Source: Pseudomonas zanjanensis (GTDB lineage: Bacteria; Pseudomonadota; Gammaproteobacteria; Pseudomonadales; Pseudomonadaceae). From it: a stretch of 64,000 bases of DNA. A program made the position numbers and the translations under genes. Where the stretch lies: contig NZ_JABWRB020000001.1 in the NCBI RefSeq assembly GCF_014268745.2, positions 3,596,001-3,660,000 of the forward strand, read 5' to 3'. Each line of letters opens with the position of its first letter. The first letter of the stretch is position 1. Shown here one piece after another: positions 16,879 to 25,513 of the stretch. The notes beneath the pieces are model-generated. The model did not search any database and was not told the origin of the DNA. It was given only the letters and a program-made list of their open reading frames with translations.

Positions 16879-16908
16879 GGTGTGTATATCCGTTTCTGCG
16901 GTAACGGC
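16879..16908 (+). repeat. Left arm of a 30-bp inverted repeat around the REPIN array
   Basis: This 30-bp sequence recurs inverted at 17423-17452 with 28 of 30 bases identical. It reads like the edge of a larger Pseudomonas intergenic repeat (the words GCGGTAACGG and CTTAGGGTTC are familiar from such elements); the rest of that element is absent. Confidence 0.85.
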
Positions 16909-16925
16909 CACTTAGGGTTCAAGAG

Positions 16926-17422
16926 TCTTGTGTTCACCGCAGACCCATTGTGGGAGCGAGCTTGCTCGCGAAGGCGGTGGGTCAGTTGGCGGTGATGTTG
17001 GATGTGCCGACCTCTTCGCGAGCAGGCTCGCTCCCACAGGGGATCTTGGGTGTTCATGAGTCTTGTGTTCACCGCAGACCCATTGTGGGAGCGGGCTTGC
17101 TCGCGAAGGCGGTGGGTCAGTTGGCGGTGATGTTGGATGTGCCGGCCTCATCGCGAGCAGGCTCGCTCCCACAGGGGATCTTGGGTGTTCATGAGTCTTG
17201 TGTTCACCGCAGACCCATTGTGGGAGCGGGCTTGCTCGCGAAGGCGGTGGGTCAGTTGGCGGTGATGTTGGATGTGCCGGCCTCATCGCGAGCAGGCTCG
17301 CTCCCACAGGGAATCTTGGGTGTTCATGAGTCTTGTGCTCACCGCAGATCCATTGTGGGAGCGAGCCTGCTCGCGAAGGCGGTGGATCAGTTTGCGGTGA
17401 TGCTGGATGTGGCGGCCTCATC
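16926..17422. repeat. Tandem array of four REPINs with 135-bp period
   Basis: Units begin at 16926, 17061, 17196 and 17331, each with the word TCTTGTG(T/C)TCACCGCAGA, so the period is exactly 135 bases. Each unit holds one class A REPIN plus linker; the fourth is cut off near 17422 inside its right REP. The units differ at only a few positions, so the expansion is recent. Nothing else occupies 16780-17468. Confidence 0.93.
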
Positions 17423-17452
17423 GCCGTTACCGCAGCAATGGATATACACACC
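17423..17452 (-). repeat. Right arm of the 30-bp inverted repeat
   Basis: Inverted partner of 16879-16908, two mismatches. It begins directly where the fourth REPIN unit is interrupted. Confidence 0.85.
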
Positions 17453-17468
17453 AACCCTAAGAACGCGG

Positions 17469-18014
17469 TCAATCTTCCAAACGAGGAAACCGCCGAGCAA
17501 TATCATTTCCAGTAAGCTCAGCAACCGACCCCTGCAAATCACCAGACAACCGAATCGAAACGAAATACGGCCGCTCCCCCCCATCAAACCAATGCGGCAT
17601 ACCAGCAGGCACCGTGATCAAATCGTTCCTTTCACACAATACAGCGAAGACATAATCGCCAATGTGCAGGTTAAACAACCCTCGACCACTGACGAAAAAC
17701 CGTACCTCGTCCTGGCTATGGCGATACTCATCAAGCCACTCAGCCTGCGGCTCGGCCTGTTCCGAGTGATCGCTTCTAACGCTAACCACATCGACCGCAA
17801 CATACCCCCGCTCGGTCATCACCCCATCGATCTGAACCTGGTAAGCCGCAATGATCTCTTCCTCACTGGCCCCACTCTGAATATTCGCCGCCACGTTCCA
17901 GCGATCAAAGCGAACACCTTGCTCAGCCAACGTCGCGACAATGTCCTCGAAGTGGGTCAACACCTTGTTCGGAATCTCAGGGCTCGAAACGTGATAGACG
18001 GACAGGCTACTCAT
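17469..18014 (-). CDS. mtnD: Acireductone dioxygenase-like cupin, atypical metal site
   Basis: MtnD oxidises acireductone in methionine salvage with Fe or Ni bound by three His and one Glu. This 181-residue protein is full length and clearly ARD-like (VRFFVSGRGLF, HWFDGGERPYF). Aligned with the Klebsiella enzyme (His96, His98, Glu102, His140), the ligand positions here are Tyr97, His99, Glu103 and His141, so the first histidine is replaced by tyrosine (codon TAT where CAT is expected). No mtnB or mtnC lies nearby; the upstream neighbour is an MFS transporter 34 bases away on the same strand. It may be an extra paralogue with altered chemistry. Confidence 0.8.
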   Translation of the reverse strand: MSSLSVYHVSSPEIPNKVLTHFEDIVATLAEQGVRFDRWNVAANIQSGASEEEIIAAYQVQIDGVMTERGYVAVDVVSVRSDHSEQAEPQAEWLDEYRHSQDEVRFFVSGRGLFNLHIGDYVFAVLCERNDLITVPAGMPHWFDGGERPYFVSIRLSGDLQGSVAELTGNDIARRFPRLED

Positions 18015-18048
18015 GACAAAGGCTCCAGCAAATTAACGGTTCGAAGGC

Positions 18049-19194
18049 TCATGGCCGGTCCTCTTGCATACGTGTCGCAATGATAACGGCTGCCGCAAAG
18101 GCCGCGAGGCTGGCGAGGCTGAACGTCCAACTGGCGCCCAGGGCATTCCAACTGTAGCCGGAATACAACGCGCCCAAGGCCCCGCCCGTGCCGGCCAGCG
18201 CCGCATACAACGCCTGCCCCTGGCCTTGCTGGCGAGGGCCGAAGCTGCGTTGCACGAAATGGATGGCGGCGGCGTGAAAGCTGCCGAAGGTCGCCGCGTG
18301 CAACACCTGGGCAAACAACAATACCCAGAGAAATTCGGCCAGCGAACCCAGCAACAACCAGCGCAACGCCGCCAGCAGGAAACTCGCCAGCAGTACCCGG
18401 CGCACGGAAAACCGCGCCAGGATCCGGCTCATCAGCAGGAAGACCAACACCTCTGCCACCACGCCGACCGCCCAGAGCAGGCCGATCAAACCGCGGCTGT
18501 AGCCCAGGCGTTCGAGGTGCAACGTCAGGAAGGTGTAATACGGCCCGTGACTCACCTGCATCAGGCCCACGCAGGTGTAGAACGCCAGTACGCCAGGGTT
18601 GCGCAGTTGCCGCAGGAAGCCCTCCCCCGCGACTCGCGGCCCCTGCGATGGCTGGGCATTGGGCACCCAGAAACTGGCGAGGACGATGCCGGCCATGATC
18701 AACACCAGGGCCACCGGGTAGATGTCCAGGCTCAGCCATTCGAACAAGCGGCCGAGCACGACCACAGTGATGATGAAACCGATGGAGCCCCACAGGCGGA
18801 TCTGGCTGTAGCGCGAGGCCTGCCCGCTCAGATGGGCCAAGGTAATGACTTCGAACTGCGGCAACACCGCGTGCCAGAAAAATGCGTGTAACGCCATGAC
18901 CATCGCCAGCCAGGCGTAGCTTTTGTCGATGAAGATCAGCGAGAAGGCCAACAGCGTGCAGATCGCGCCAAACCGCACGATTGCCAGGCGTCGGCCGGTG
19001 TAATCCCCCAGCCAACCCCAGATGTTCGGCGCCACGCAACGCATCAGCATGGGGATGGCCACCAGCTCGCCGATGCGCGCCGCGTTGAACCCCAGGTGAT
19101 CGAAATACAGCGCCAGGAACGGCGCCGTCGAACCGAGCAGCGCGAAATAGAACAGATAGAAGCTGGAAAGCCGCCAGTACGGCAGTGCCGCCAC
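18049..19194 (-). CDS. HcaT-like MFS transporter
   Basis: A 381-residue inner-membrane protein with about twelve helices, of the MFS_1-like group that includes E. coli HcaT (a putative 3-phenylpropionate transporter). The N-terminal YWRLSSFYLFYFALLGSTAP and the motif WLGDYTGRRLAI (about 60-71) fit that group. It lies 34 bases after aroC and 34 bases before the ARD-like gene on the same strand, so aroC, this gene and mtnD may be one transcript. The substrate is not known. Confidence 0.85.
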   Translation of the reverse strand: MAALPYWRLSSFYLFYFALLGSTAPFLALYFDHLGFNAARIGELVAIPMLMRCVAPNIWGWLGDYTGRRLAIVRFGAICTLLAFSLIFIDKSYAWLAMVMALHAFFWHAVLPQFEVITLAHLSGQASRYSQIRLWGSIGFIITVVVLGRLFEWLSLDIYPVALVLIMAGIVLASFWVPNAQPSQGPRVAGEGFLRQLRNPGVLAFYTCVGLMQVSHGPYYTFLTLHLERLGYSRGLIGLLWAVGVVAEVLVFLLMSRILARFSVRRVLLASFLLAALRWLLLGSLAEFLWVLLFAQVLHAATFGSFHAAAIHFVQRSFGPRQQGQGQALYAALAGTGGALGALYSGYSWNALGASWTFSLASLAAFAAAVIIATRMQEDRP

Positions 19195-19228
19195 GGTCGT
19201 CAGGCCACGGCGACTGGCAGGCCGACCA

Positions 19229-20320
19229 TCAAAGCTGCCCCAGCACCGGGGTGCTGACGCGCACGTCGGCGTTCTGGCCGCGATGACGCAGCAGGTGATC
19301 CATCAGCACGATGGCCATCATCGCCTCGGCGATGGGCGTGGCACGAATGCCGACGCAGGGGTCGTGACGGCCCTTGGTGATCACATCGACCGGGTTGCCA
19401 TGGATATCGATGGAGCGCCCCGGCGTGGTGATGCTGGACGTCGGCTTCAAGGCCAGGTGCGCCACGATCGGCTGGCCCGAGGAAATGCCGCCGAGGATGC
19501 CACCGGCATTATTGCTGAGGAAACCCTCAGGCGTCAGTTCGTCACGGTGCTCGGTGCCACGCTGGGCGACGCAGGCAAAACCGGCGCCGATTTCCACGCC
19601 TTTCACCGCGTTGATACTCATCAGCGCATGAGCCAGCTCGGCGTCGAGGCGGTCGAAGATCGGCTCGCCAAGGCCCGGCATCACGCCTTCGGCGACCACG
19701 GTGATCTTTGCGCCGACCGAGTCCTGGTCCCGGCGCAGTTGGTCCATGTAGGCCTCGAGTTCTGGCACCTTGTCCGGATCGGGACAGAAAAAGGCGTTCT
19801 GCTCCACCGAGTCCCAGGTCTTGAACGGGATTTCGATGGGGCCCAACTGACTCATGTAACCACGGATGACGATGCCCTGGCTGGCCAGGTACTTCTTGGC
19901 AATCGCCCCGGCCGCCACGCGCATGGCGGTTTCCCGGGCCGAGCTGCGACCGCCGCCACGGTAGTCGCGCTCACCGTATTTGTGGTGGTAGGTGTAGTCG
20001 GCGTGGGCCGGGCGGAACAGGTCCTTGATGGCCGAGTAGTCCTTGGACTTCTGGTCGGTGTTGCGAATCAACAGGCCGATGGCGCAGCCGGTGGTGCGCC
20101 CTTCGAACACGCCGGAGAGGATCTCAACTTCATCGGCTTCCTGGCGCTGGGTGGTGTGGCGGCTGGTGCCGGGCTTGCGGCGGTCCAGGTCACGCTGCAG
20201 GTCGTCCAGGGAAATCTCCAGGCCCGGCGGGCAGCCGTCGACAATGGCGACCAACGCCGGGCCATGGCTTTCGCCCGCGGTGGTGACAGTGAACAGCTTG
20301 CCGTAGGTATTGCCGGACAT
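19229..20320 (-). CDS. aroC: Chorismate synthase
   Basis: AroC converts 5-enolpyruvylshikimate 3-phosphate to chorismate using reduced FMN, the last common step of aromatic biosynthesis. The 363-residue protein has all three family signatures: GESHGPALVAIVDGCPPG near residue 10, the GERDYRGGGRSSARETA segment (about 125-141) and RHDPCVGIRATPIAEAM near 330. Start at 20320 (MSGNTYGKLF); the frame upstream is not AroC-like. Confidence 0.98.
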   Translation of the reverse strand: MSGNTYGKLFTVTTAGESHGPALVAIVDGCPPGLEISLDDLQRDLDRRKPGTSRHTTQRQEADEVEILSGVFEGRTTGCAIGLLIRNTDQKSKDYSAIKDLFRPAHADYTYHHKYGERDYRGGGRSSARETAMRVAAGAIAKKYLASQGIVIRGYMSQLGPIEIPFKTWDSVEQNAFFCPDPDKVPELEAYMDQLRRDQDSVGAKITVVAEGVMPGLGEPIFDRLDAELAHALMSINAVKGVEIGAGFACVAQRGTEHRDELTPEGFLSNNAGGILGGISSGQPIVAHLALKPTSSITTPGRSIDIHGNPVDVITKGRHDPCVGIRATPIAEAMMAIVLMDHLLRHRGQNADVRVSTPVLGQL

Positions 20321-20463
20321 GCAGGGTGCTCCGTGAAAAACGCTGAGAGACTCAACCTTGGATTCGTAGTGGGCGCCAGTATACGCAGGCTCCCCGCGTA
20401 GTTCATCCTCGAACCTTATCGGCGGCCACCAGTCCAACCGGCACCTTCGCAACTAATGGCGTG

Positions 20464-21429
20464 ATGATGTTAAAGCTGCTAGCCCTAAGCCTTACCTTGT
20501 TCACCGGCCTGTTTTCCTGCCTGGCCCAGGCCACGGTGCTGCAACGCCCGATCAGCCTCGACACCGGCAATGGCGAACTATTCGGCTCATTGTTGCTGCC
20601 CAAGTCCGACACGCCCGTGCCGGTTGTCCTGATCATTTCCGGATCCGGTCCTACAGACCGCGACGGTAACAACCCCGAGGGCGGGCGCAACGACAGCCTC
20701 AAGCGCCTGGCCTGGGTCCTGGCCAGGCACAACATTGCCAGCGTGCGCTATGACAAACGCGGCGTGGCCGCCAGCCTCGCAGCGACGCCGGACGAGCGCA
20801 ACCTGAGCGTCGAGGCCTATGTCGCCGATACCGTGGCCTGGAGCCGCAAGCTCGCCGCCGACCCACGCCTGGGCCCGTTGATCCTGCTGGGCCACAGCGA
20901 AGGCGCGTTGATCGCCAGCCTCGCCGCGCCCCAGGCCAACGCGGCGGCGGTCATTTCCCTGTCCGGCAGTGCCCGACCAATCGACCAGGTACTGCGCCAA
21001 CAATTGAGCAACCGCCTGCCACCGCCGCTGATGTTGCGCAGCAATGAGCTGCTCGACAGCCTCAAGGCCGGGCGACTCGACGACAACGTGCCGACGCAAC
21101 TGCGAGTGATTTTCCGCCCCAGCGTACAACCCTACCTGATCTCGTTGTTCCGCCAGGACCCGGCCCGGGCCTTCGCCGCGTTGAAGATGCCGGCCTTGAT
21201 CATCCAGGGCAGCAACGACATCCAGATCAGCGTCGATGATGCCCGGCAGTTGAAAGCCGCCAAGCCCGACGCCGAACTGGCGCTGATCGAGGGCATGAAT
21301 CACGTGATGCGCATCGTGCCCAACGACGTGAAACGGCAACTGGCCTCCTATAAGGACCCCAACTTGCCCCTGGCGGCCGAACTCGGTGCGCGGATTCTGC
21401 GTTTTATTGACTCGTTAGCCGCGCGTTAG
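20464..21429 (+). CDS. Secreted alpha/beta hydrolase
   Basis: A protein of about 321 residues with an N-terminal signal peptide ending near CLAQA and an alpha/beta-hydrolase fold. The nucleophile elbow is GHSEGA (Ser about 143), the acid is likely in QGSNDIQIS (Asp about 253) and the histidine in GMNHVM (about 279). The oxyanion strand reads IISGSGPTDRDGNN. The start is uncertain: GTG 20461, ATG 20464 and ATG 20467 are adjacent and none has a strong ribosome-binding site. The substrate is not known; it may be an esterase or peptidase. Confidence 0.8.
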   Translation: MMLKLLALSLTLFTGLFSCLAQATVLQRPISLDTGNGELFGSLLLPKSDTPVPVVLIISGSGPTDRDGNNPEGGRNDSLKRLAWVLARHNIASVRYDKRGVAASLAATPDERNLSVEAYVADTVAWSRKLAADPRLGPLILLGHSEGALIASLAAPQANAAAVISLSGSARPIDQVLRQQLSNRLPPPLMLRSNELLDSLKAGRLDDNVPTQLRVIFRPSVQPYLISLFRQDPARAFAALKMPALIIQGSNDIQISVDDARQLKAAKPDAELALIEGMNHVMRIVPNDVKRQLASYKDPNLPLAAELGARILRFIDSLAAR

Positions 21430-21535
21430 GCGGTTTTAGTCGATTTAATTTCAGTAATGGCAAAAATGGCCGATAACCCGGTGTCGGATAGCGCAATGGC
21501 TACCGACCCGCCGGCCTGGACAGGATTTTGCCGTT

Positions 21536-22324
21536 ATGACTGAAACTCAAGCTTCCCCCGACACCGCTGCCGAAGCCCCCGCCTCGTCCGTGGCTGAGCT
21601 GCCGTGGGCCGACGTACATACCGAGCATCACAAAATGCTCCGGCTGGCGCCGCTCAAAACCGACCGCGCCACCGGTGTTCGGCCGTTGCGGTTTGTCGAG
21701 TTCAGCTATGTCGAGCGCCACAGCAAGGAACGCAGCTTGCTGCGCATGACCCTCCAGCTGCCGAACCAGCGGGTGCGCAAGGAACAGAATCATCTGGACG
21801 TCTGGGCCGATCACGTCGAGAAACGCCTGACTTTTTCCCCGGACAACCTGCAAGTCGAGCCGTTGAACCGTGGCATCGGCCGTTTCCTCGCGGCCCAGGG
21901 TATTACCTGGGCCAAGAAACGCTGGTCGGCCTATCAGGTAGACGGCACCGACCTGGATAACAAGGACGCCCTGAACGAAGACACGCGCCTGCGCCGCGAT
22001 CGCTTCCTCAAGGCCCAGGGTTTCGAGGTGGCCTACGCCGACGCCCAGCACCTCAAGGGTAGTATCAAGTCGGCCCAGGTTGGCGATCTGGTCGGCGACT
22101 GGAACACCGAGAAGCTGCAGTTCGTGACCATCCTCGAAGCCGCGCAGATGCTGCAACAAGCCGAGCAGAACCTGGCGGAACAGGAAGTCAAACTCAAGCA
22201 GCAGGAAGAGAAGGTCACCAAGTTCAAGCGCGAAGACACCGGCTTGCGCTTCACCATCACCTGCCTGGTGGCCTTCGCCATGTTTCAGGCGGGGTTGCTG
22301 ATCTGGATTGCGACGCGGCACTGA
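21536..22324 (+). CDS. Tail-anchored coiled-coil protein, unknown function
   Basis: A 262-residue protein I do not recognise. The N-terminus (1-20) is Ala/Pro-rich and disordered, the middle (about 25-190) is charged and globular, about 195-235 is a heptad-like coiled coil rich in Gln, Glu and Lys, and the last 20 residues are one hydrophobic helix followed by ATRH. This topology points to a cytoplasmic protein anchored by its C-terminus in the inner membrane. It is flanked by unrelated genes. Confidence 0.72.
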   Translation: MTETQASPDTAAEAPASSVAELPWADVHTEHHKMLRLAPLKTDRATGVRPLRFVEFSYVERHSKERSLLRMTLQLPNQRVRKEQNHLDVWADHVEKRLTFSPDNLQVEPLNRGIGRFLAAQGITWAKKRWSAYQVDGTDLDNKDALNEDTRLRRDRFLKAQGFEVAYADAQHLKGSIKSAQVGDLVGDWNTEKLQFVTILEAAQMLQQAEQNLAEQEVKLKQQEEKVTKFKREDTGLRFTITCLVAFAMFQAGLLIWIATRH

Positions 22325-22345
22325 TCACAACCGTGCATGTCCCCC

Positions 22346-22437
22346 CTGTGGGAGCGAGCTTGCTCGCGATAGCGGTGGGTCAGTCAATTCAATGCCACTG
22401 ACCCGACGCCATCGCGAGCAAGCTCGCTCCCACAGTG
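22346..22437. repeat. Class A REPIN (variant GGGAGCGAGCTTGCTCGCGA)
   Basis: Inverted pair directly after the tail-anchored protein gene; followed within 25 bases by a class B REPIN. Confidence 0.9.
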
Positions 22438-22462
22438 GGGTTGCGGCGCAACGCGGACAATC

Positions 22463-22586
22463 CCGTGGCGAGGGAGCTTGCTCCCGCTCGGCTGCGCAGC
22501 AGTCGTAAATCTGGCAAATATCATTTTGAGCCATTAAAGCGGGGGCTGCTTCGCAGCCCAGCGGGAGCAAGCTCCCTCGCCACAAA
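22463..22586. repeat. Class B REPIN
   Basis: Inverted class B arms with about 70 bases between; inner arms GGCTGCGCAGC and GCTTCGCAGCC pair in part. Together the two REPINs fill the convergent junction 22325-22600. Confidence 0.9.
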
Positions 22587-22600
22587 AGCGGTCACAGAGA

Positions 22601-23509
22601 TCAAACCCGCGAAGCAAACAACCCCTGGTGTTGGCGGCACTGCTCGGCGCTGAGCATGAACACGCCATGCCCGCCGCGCTCGAAGTCCAGCCAGGCGAAA
22701 TCGACTTCGGGGTACAGCGCCTCGACGTGCACCTGGCTGTTGCCCACCTCGACAATCAACAGCCCCTTCTCGGTCAGATGATCGGCCGCCTCGGCCAGCA
22801 TCCGCCGAACCAGGTCCAGGCCGTCATCGCCACAGGCCAGGCCCAATTCCGGCTCGTGCTGGTATTCCTGGGGCATATCGGCGAAATCTTCCGCATCGAC
22901 GTAGGGCGGGTTCGACACGATCAGGTCGAAACGTTGCCCTGGCAACCCTTCAAAACCATCACCCTGGACGGTGAACACGCGCTCATCGACACCGTGGCGC
23001 TCGATGTTCTGGTTGGCCACTTCCAGCGCTTCGAACGACAGGTCGGCCAGCACCACTTCGGCTTCCGGGAATTCATAGGCACAGGCGATGCCGATGCAGC
23101 CGGAACCGGTGCACAGATCGAGAATCCGTGCCGGCGCTTGGCCCAACCAAGGCTCGAAACGCTTTTCGATCAGCTCACCGATGGGCGAGCGCGGAATGAG
23201 CACGCGCTCATCAACAATGAACGACATCCCGCAGAACCAGGCCTCACCCAACAGGTAGGCCGTCGGAATGCGCTCGGCAATGCGTCGGCGCAGCAGACGC
23301 TGCACATGGACCAGTTCTTCGTCTTCAAGACGGCAGTCCAGGTAGCTGTCGGCGATTTCCCACGGCAGATGCAACGCGCCCAACACCAGTTGCCTGGCTT
23401 CGTCCCACGCATTATCGGTGCCATGGCCGAAAAACAGATCCTCTCCATGGAAACGGCTGACGGCCCAACGGATATGGTCGCGCAGGGTACGGAGACGGGA
23501 AGTGATCAC
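22601..23509 (-). CDS. prmB: 50S ribosomal protein L3 glutamine N5-methyltransferase
   Basis: PrmB methylates a glutamine of ribosomal protein L3 with S-adenosylmethionine. The 302-residue protein has the SAM motif ILDLCTGSGCIGIACA (about 134-149) and the catalytic NPPYVDAEDF (about 200-209) of the HemK/PrmB family; the SNPPY and the preceding helical N-domain fit PrmB better than PrmC. As in E. coli, it lies near aroC and divergent from smrB, though here an isochorismatase-like gene and a small membrane-protein gene lie between. Confidence 0.93.
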   Translation of the reverse strand: MITSRLRTLRDHIRWAVSRFHGEDLFFGHGTDNAWDEARQLVLGALHLPWEIADSYLDCRLEDEELVHVQRLLRRRIAERIPTAYLLGEAWFCGMSFIVDERVLIPRSPIGELIEKRFEPWLGQAPARILDLCTGSGCIGIACAYEFPEAEVVLADLSFEALEVANQNIERHGVDERVFTVQGDGFEGLPGQRFDLIVSNPPYVDAEDFADMPQEYQHEPELGLACGDDGLDLVRRMLAEAADHLTEKGLLIVEVGNSQVHVEALYPEVDFAWLDFERGGHGVFMLSAEQCRQHQGLFASRV

Positions 23510-23763
23510 GGCGGCAAACTCCAGAAAAATCGACGGGCGAGTCTACCAGTCAAACGCGGCGTCACCCAAACGCGCCCCGATGACGAACGAAAAGCGCCGG
23601 ACCAACCGTAGGAATCATCCGTTTTTTGCATCGCCTATTGAACGAGACGAGCATCTTGACAAGGCTGTAGGCCAGCAACGGCGGCCCTTGCGATGGAAGC
23701 GATTCACAGAACCGCTCAGCCAGAGGAGAATGTCGCAAAAGCCCCACTCGAAGGAGCCCCAGA

Positions 23764-24354
23764 ATGTCCGTTCCAAAAACGATGTTTCAACTCAGCGGCC
23801 GTGGTTATGCAGCGGCCAACCTGAGTCAAGCGACCTTGATCATCATCGATGCCCAGAAAGAATACCTCGCCGGGCCCCTGGCCCTGAGCGGCATGGATGC
23901 AGCCGTCGCGAACATCAAGCAATTGCTCGGCGCGGCCCGCGCAGCCGGTCGCCCGATCGTGCATGTGCGCCACCTGGGCACCCATGGCGGGCTGTTCGAT
24001 CCACAAGGTGAACGCGGGGAGTTCATCCCCGGCCTCGAACCCCAGGGCGACGAAACCGTGGTCGAAAAGCTGCTGCCCAGCGCCTTCCATGGCACCGAGC
24101 TGAAAAAACGCCTGGAAGACTTCGGCCCCCTGGACCTGATCGTGTGCGGGTTCATGAGCCATTCCAGTGTCAGCACCACCGTGCGCGCCGCCAAGAACCT
24201 GGGCTTTCGCTGCACCCTGGTGGAAGACGCCTGCGCCACGCGCGACTTGCCGTACAAGGGCGGTGTCCTCAGCGCCGAGCACGTGCAGCAGACCGAAATG
24301 GCGATCATGGCCGACAACTTCGCCACCCTGGCCCTGACCCGCGACTTCATCTGA
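23764..24354 (+). CDS. Isochorismatase-like hydrolase with Ser at the nucleophile position
   Basis: A 196-residue protein of the isochorismatase/cysteine hydrolase superfamily. The triad aspartate is in LIIIDAQKEYL (Asp about 29) and the lysine in VVEKLLPSAF (Lys about 101). The usual catalytic cysteine sits in a G-x5-CV context; here the stretch is GFMSHSSVSTTVRAA, placing Ser (about 131) at that position. True isochorismatases also lack this cysteine, so the protein may be an isochorismatase-type lyase-like hydrolase or an inactive form. The substrate is unknown. Confidence 0.82.
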   Translation: MSVPKTMFQLSGRGYAAANLSQATLIIIDAQKEYLAGPLALSGMDAAVANIKQLLGAARAAGRPIVHVRHLGTHGGLFDPQGERGEFIPGLEPQGDETVVEKLLPSAFHGTELKKRLEDFGPLDLIVCGFMSHSSVSTTVRAAKNLGFRCTLVEDACATRDLPYKGGVLSAEHVQQTEMAIMADNFATLALTRDFI

Positions 24355-24484
24355 TGCGCCTTGATGAGCGGCCACTCCCGCCGCTCATCCGCAAAAGCCT
24401 CTCATTTGCCGCAATTGCCTTACCTTCAGGAACAACCCGAATATCTTCCGGTCGAAGGGCCGATACCCATTGAGGAAGGTCGGA

Positions 24485-24805
24485 ATGAAGTTATCCGATG
24501 GTTTTGACGCACGTCGCTTGCGGCCCAAGGGCCCGAGCAACTGGCGGTTTCGTTTCGGCGCGGCGATCGCTGCGCTGCTGGCAACACTCGGTGTACTGCT
24601 GGCCATGGCCGGTGCCGCCAGCCTGCTGGGCCGCCCTCCCGCACTGGGCGAGTTGAATGCCACCCCAATGGGTTCGACGATCATCCTGGCAGTCGGGCTT
24701 TTCGTACTGTTGCTGGGCGTCTGGCTCTGGCGCCGCTGCCGCCGTCGCGCCCGCCAATCCCTGGAGCTGGCCATGGCTCCGCACCTGATGAAAAAGCACG
24801 ACTGA
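24485..24805 (+). CDS. Small inner-membrane protein with Arg-rich tail
   Basis: A 106-residue protein with two hydrophobic helices (about 28-48 and 65-86), followed by a positively charged stretch (RRCRRRARQ) that would face the cytoplasm. I know no named family. ATG 24485 is preceded by AGGAAGG. It lies between the isochorismatase-like gene and smrB on the same strand. Confidence 0.65.
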   Translation: MKLSDGFDARRLRPKGPSNWRFRFGAAIAALLATLGVLLAMAGAASLLGRPPALGELNATPMGSTIILAVGLFVLLLGVWLWRRCRRRARQSLELAMAPHLMKKHD

Positions 24806-24878
24806 CTCGCCACCCGACGTTTTGTCGCGCCGGATCCCGCCAGAGTTGGGTAAACTGGCCGGCTTCGCGGAGGCTGAC

Positions 24879-25436
24879 ATGCAAGACGACGACTTTTCCC
24901 TGTTCAAGAGTGCGATCCAGGGCGTAAAACCGATCAAACACGACCGTGCCGAGACCGGCAAGCCCAAGGCCGATCGCGCGCAAATCGCCAAGCTGCGCCA
25001 AGCCGCCACCGTGCGCACCGACGCCACCACCGTGGACGGCTTGTCCGATCAGTTCGTGATCGACGTCGGGCCGGAAGACGAGTTGATGTGGGCCCGCGAC
25101 GGTGTCCAGGAAAGCCAGATGCGCAAGCTGAAGGTCGGCCAGATTCCCTTCGAAGGCAGCCTCGACCTGCACGGCATGACCGTCGAAAAGGCCCGGGAAA
25201 CCCTTTGGGCGTTCCTGGCCGAAGCCACCAAGTTCGAAATCCGCTGCGTGCGCGTCACCCATGGCAAAGCCGTGCGCCTGGACGGCAAGCGGCCGATGAT
25301 CAAGAGCCACGTCAACACCTGGCTGCGCCAGCACCCGCAAGTGCTGGGCTTCACCTCCTGCCAGGCAAAACACGGCGGCGCCGGGGCGGTCTACGTGATG
25401 CTCAAGCGCACCATGATGGAAGGCCGCGACGAATAG
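24879..25436 (+). CDS. smrB: Smr-domain ribosome-rescue endonuclease
   Basis: SmrB cleaves mRNA at collided ribosomes in E. coli. This 185-residue protein has the Smr domain in its C-terminal half: the DLHGMTVEKAR motif (about 96-106) and VTHGKAVRLDGKRPM, ending with HGGAGAVYVML. The N-terminal extension is charged and likely the ribosome-binding part. Start at 24879 (MQDDDFSLF) has GGAGG at good distance. The neighbourhood with prmB and aroC matches E. coli smrB (yfcN), which supports the name. Confidence 0.85.
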   Translation: MQDDDFSLFKSAIQGVKPIKHDRAETGKPKADRAQIAKLRQAATVRTDATTVDGLSDQFVIDVGPEDELMWARDGVQESQMRKLKVGQIPFEGSLDLHGMTVEKARETLWAFLAEATKFEIRCVRVTHGKAVRLDGKRPMIKSHVNTWLRQHPQVLGFTSCQAKHGGAGAVYVMLKRTMMEGRDE

Positions 25437-25513
25437 CCCTCGCTTGCCGAGCTTGCAGCGCCGTGTCCGCCACCGTACCCTTGCCCTTTGCGTAAAATCC
25501 CACAGGTAGTTTC

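Noticed and set aside
16926..17430. CRISPR-like or phage-related direct repeats
   Set aside because: Each 135-bp unit is a palindromic REPIN with its linker, and the sequences between repeats are also identical.
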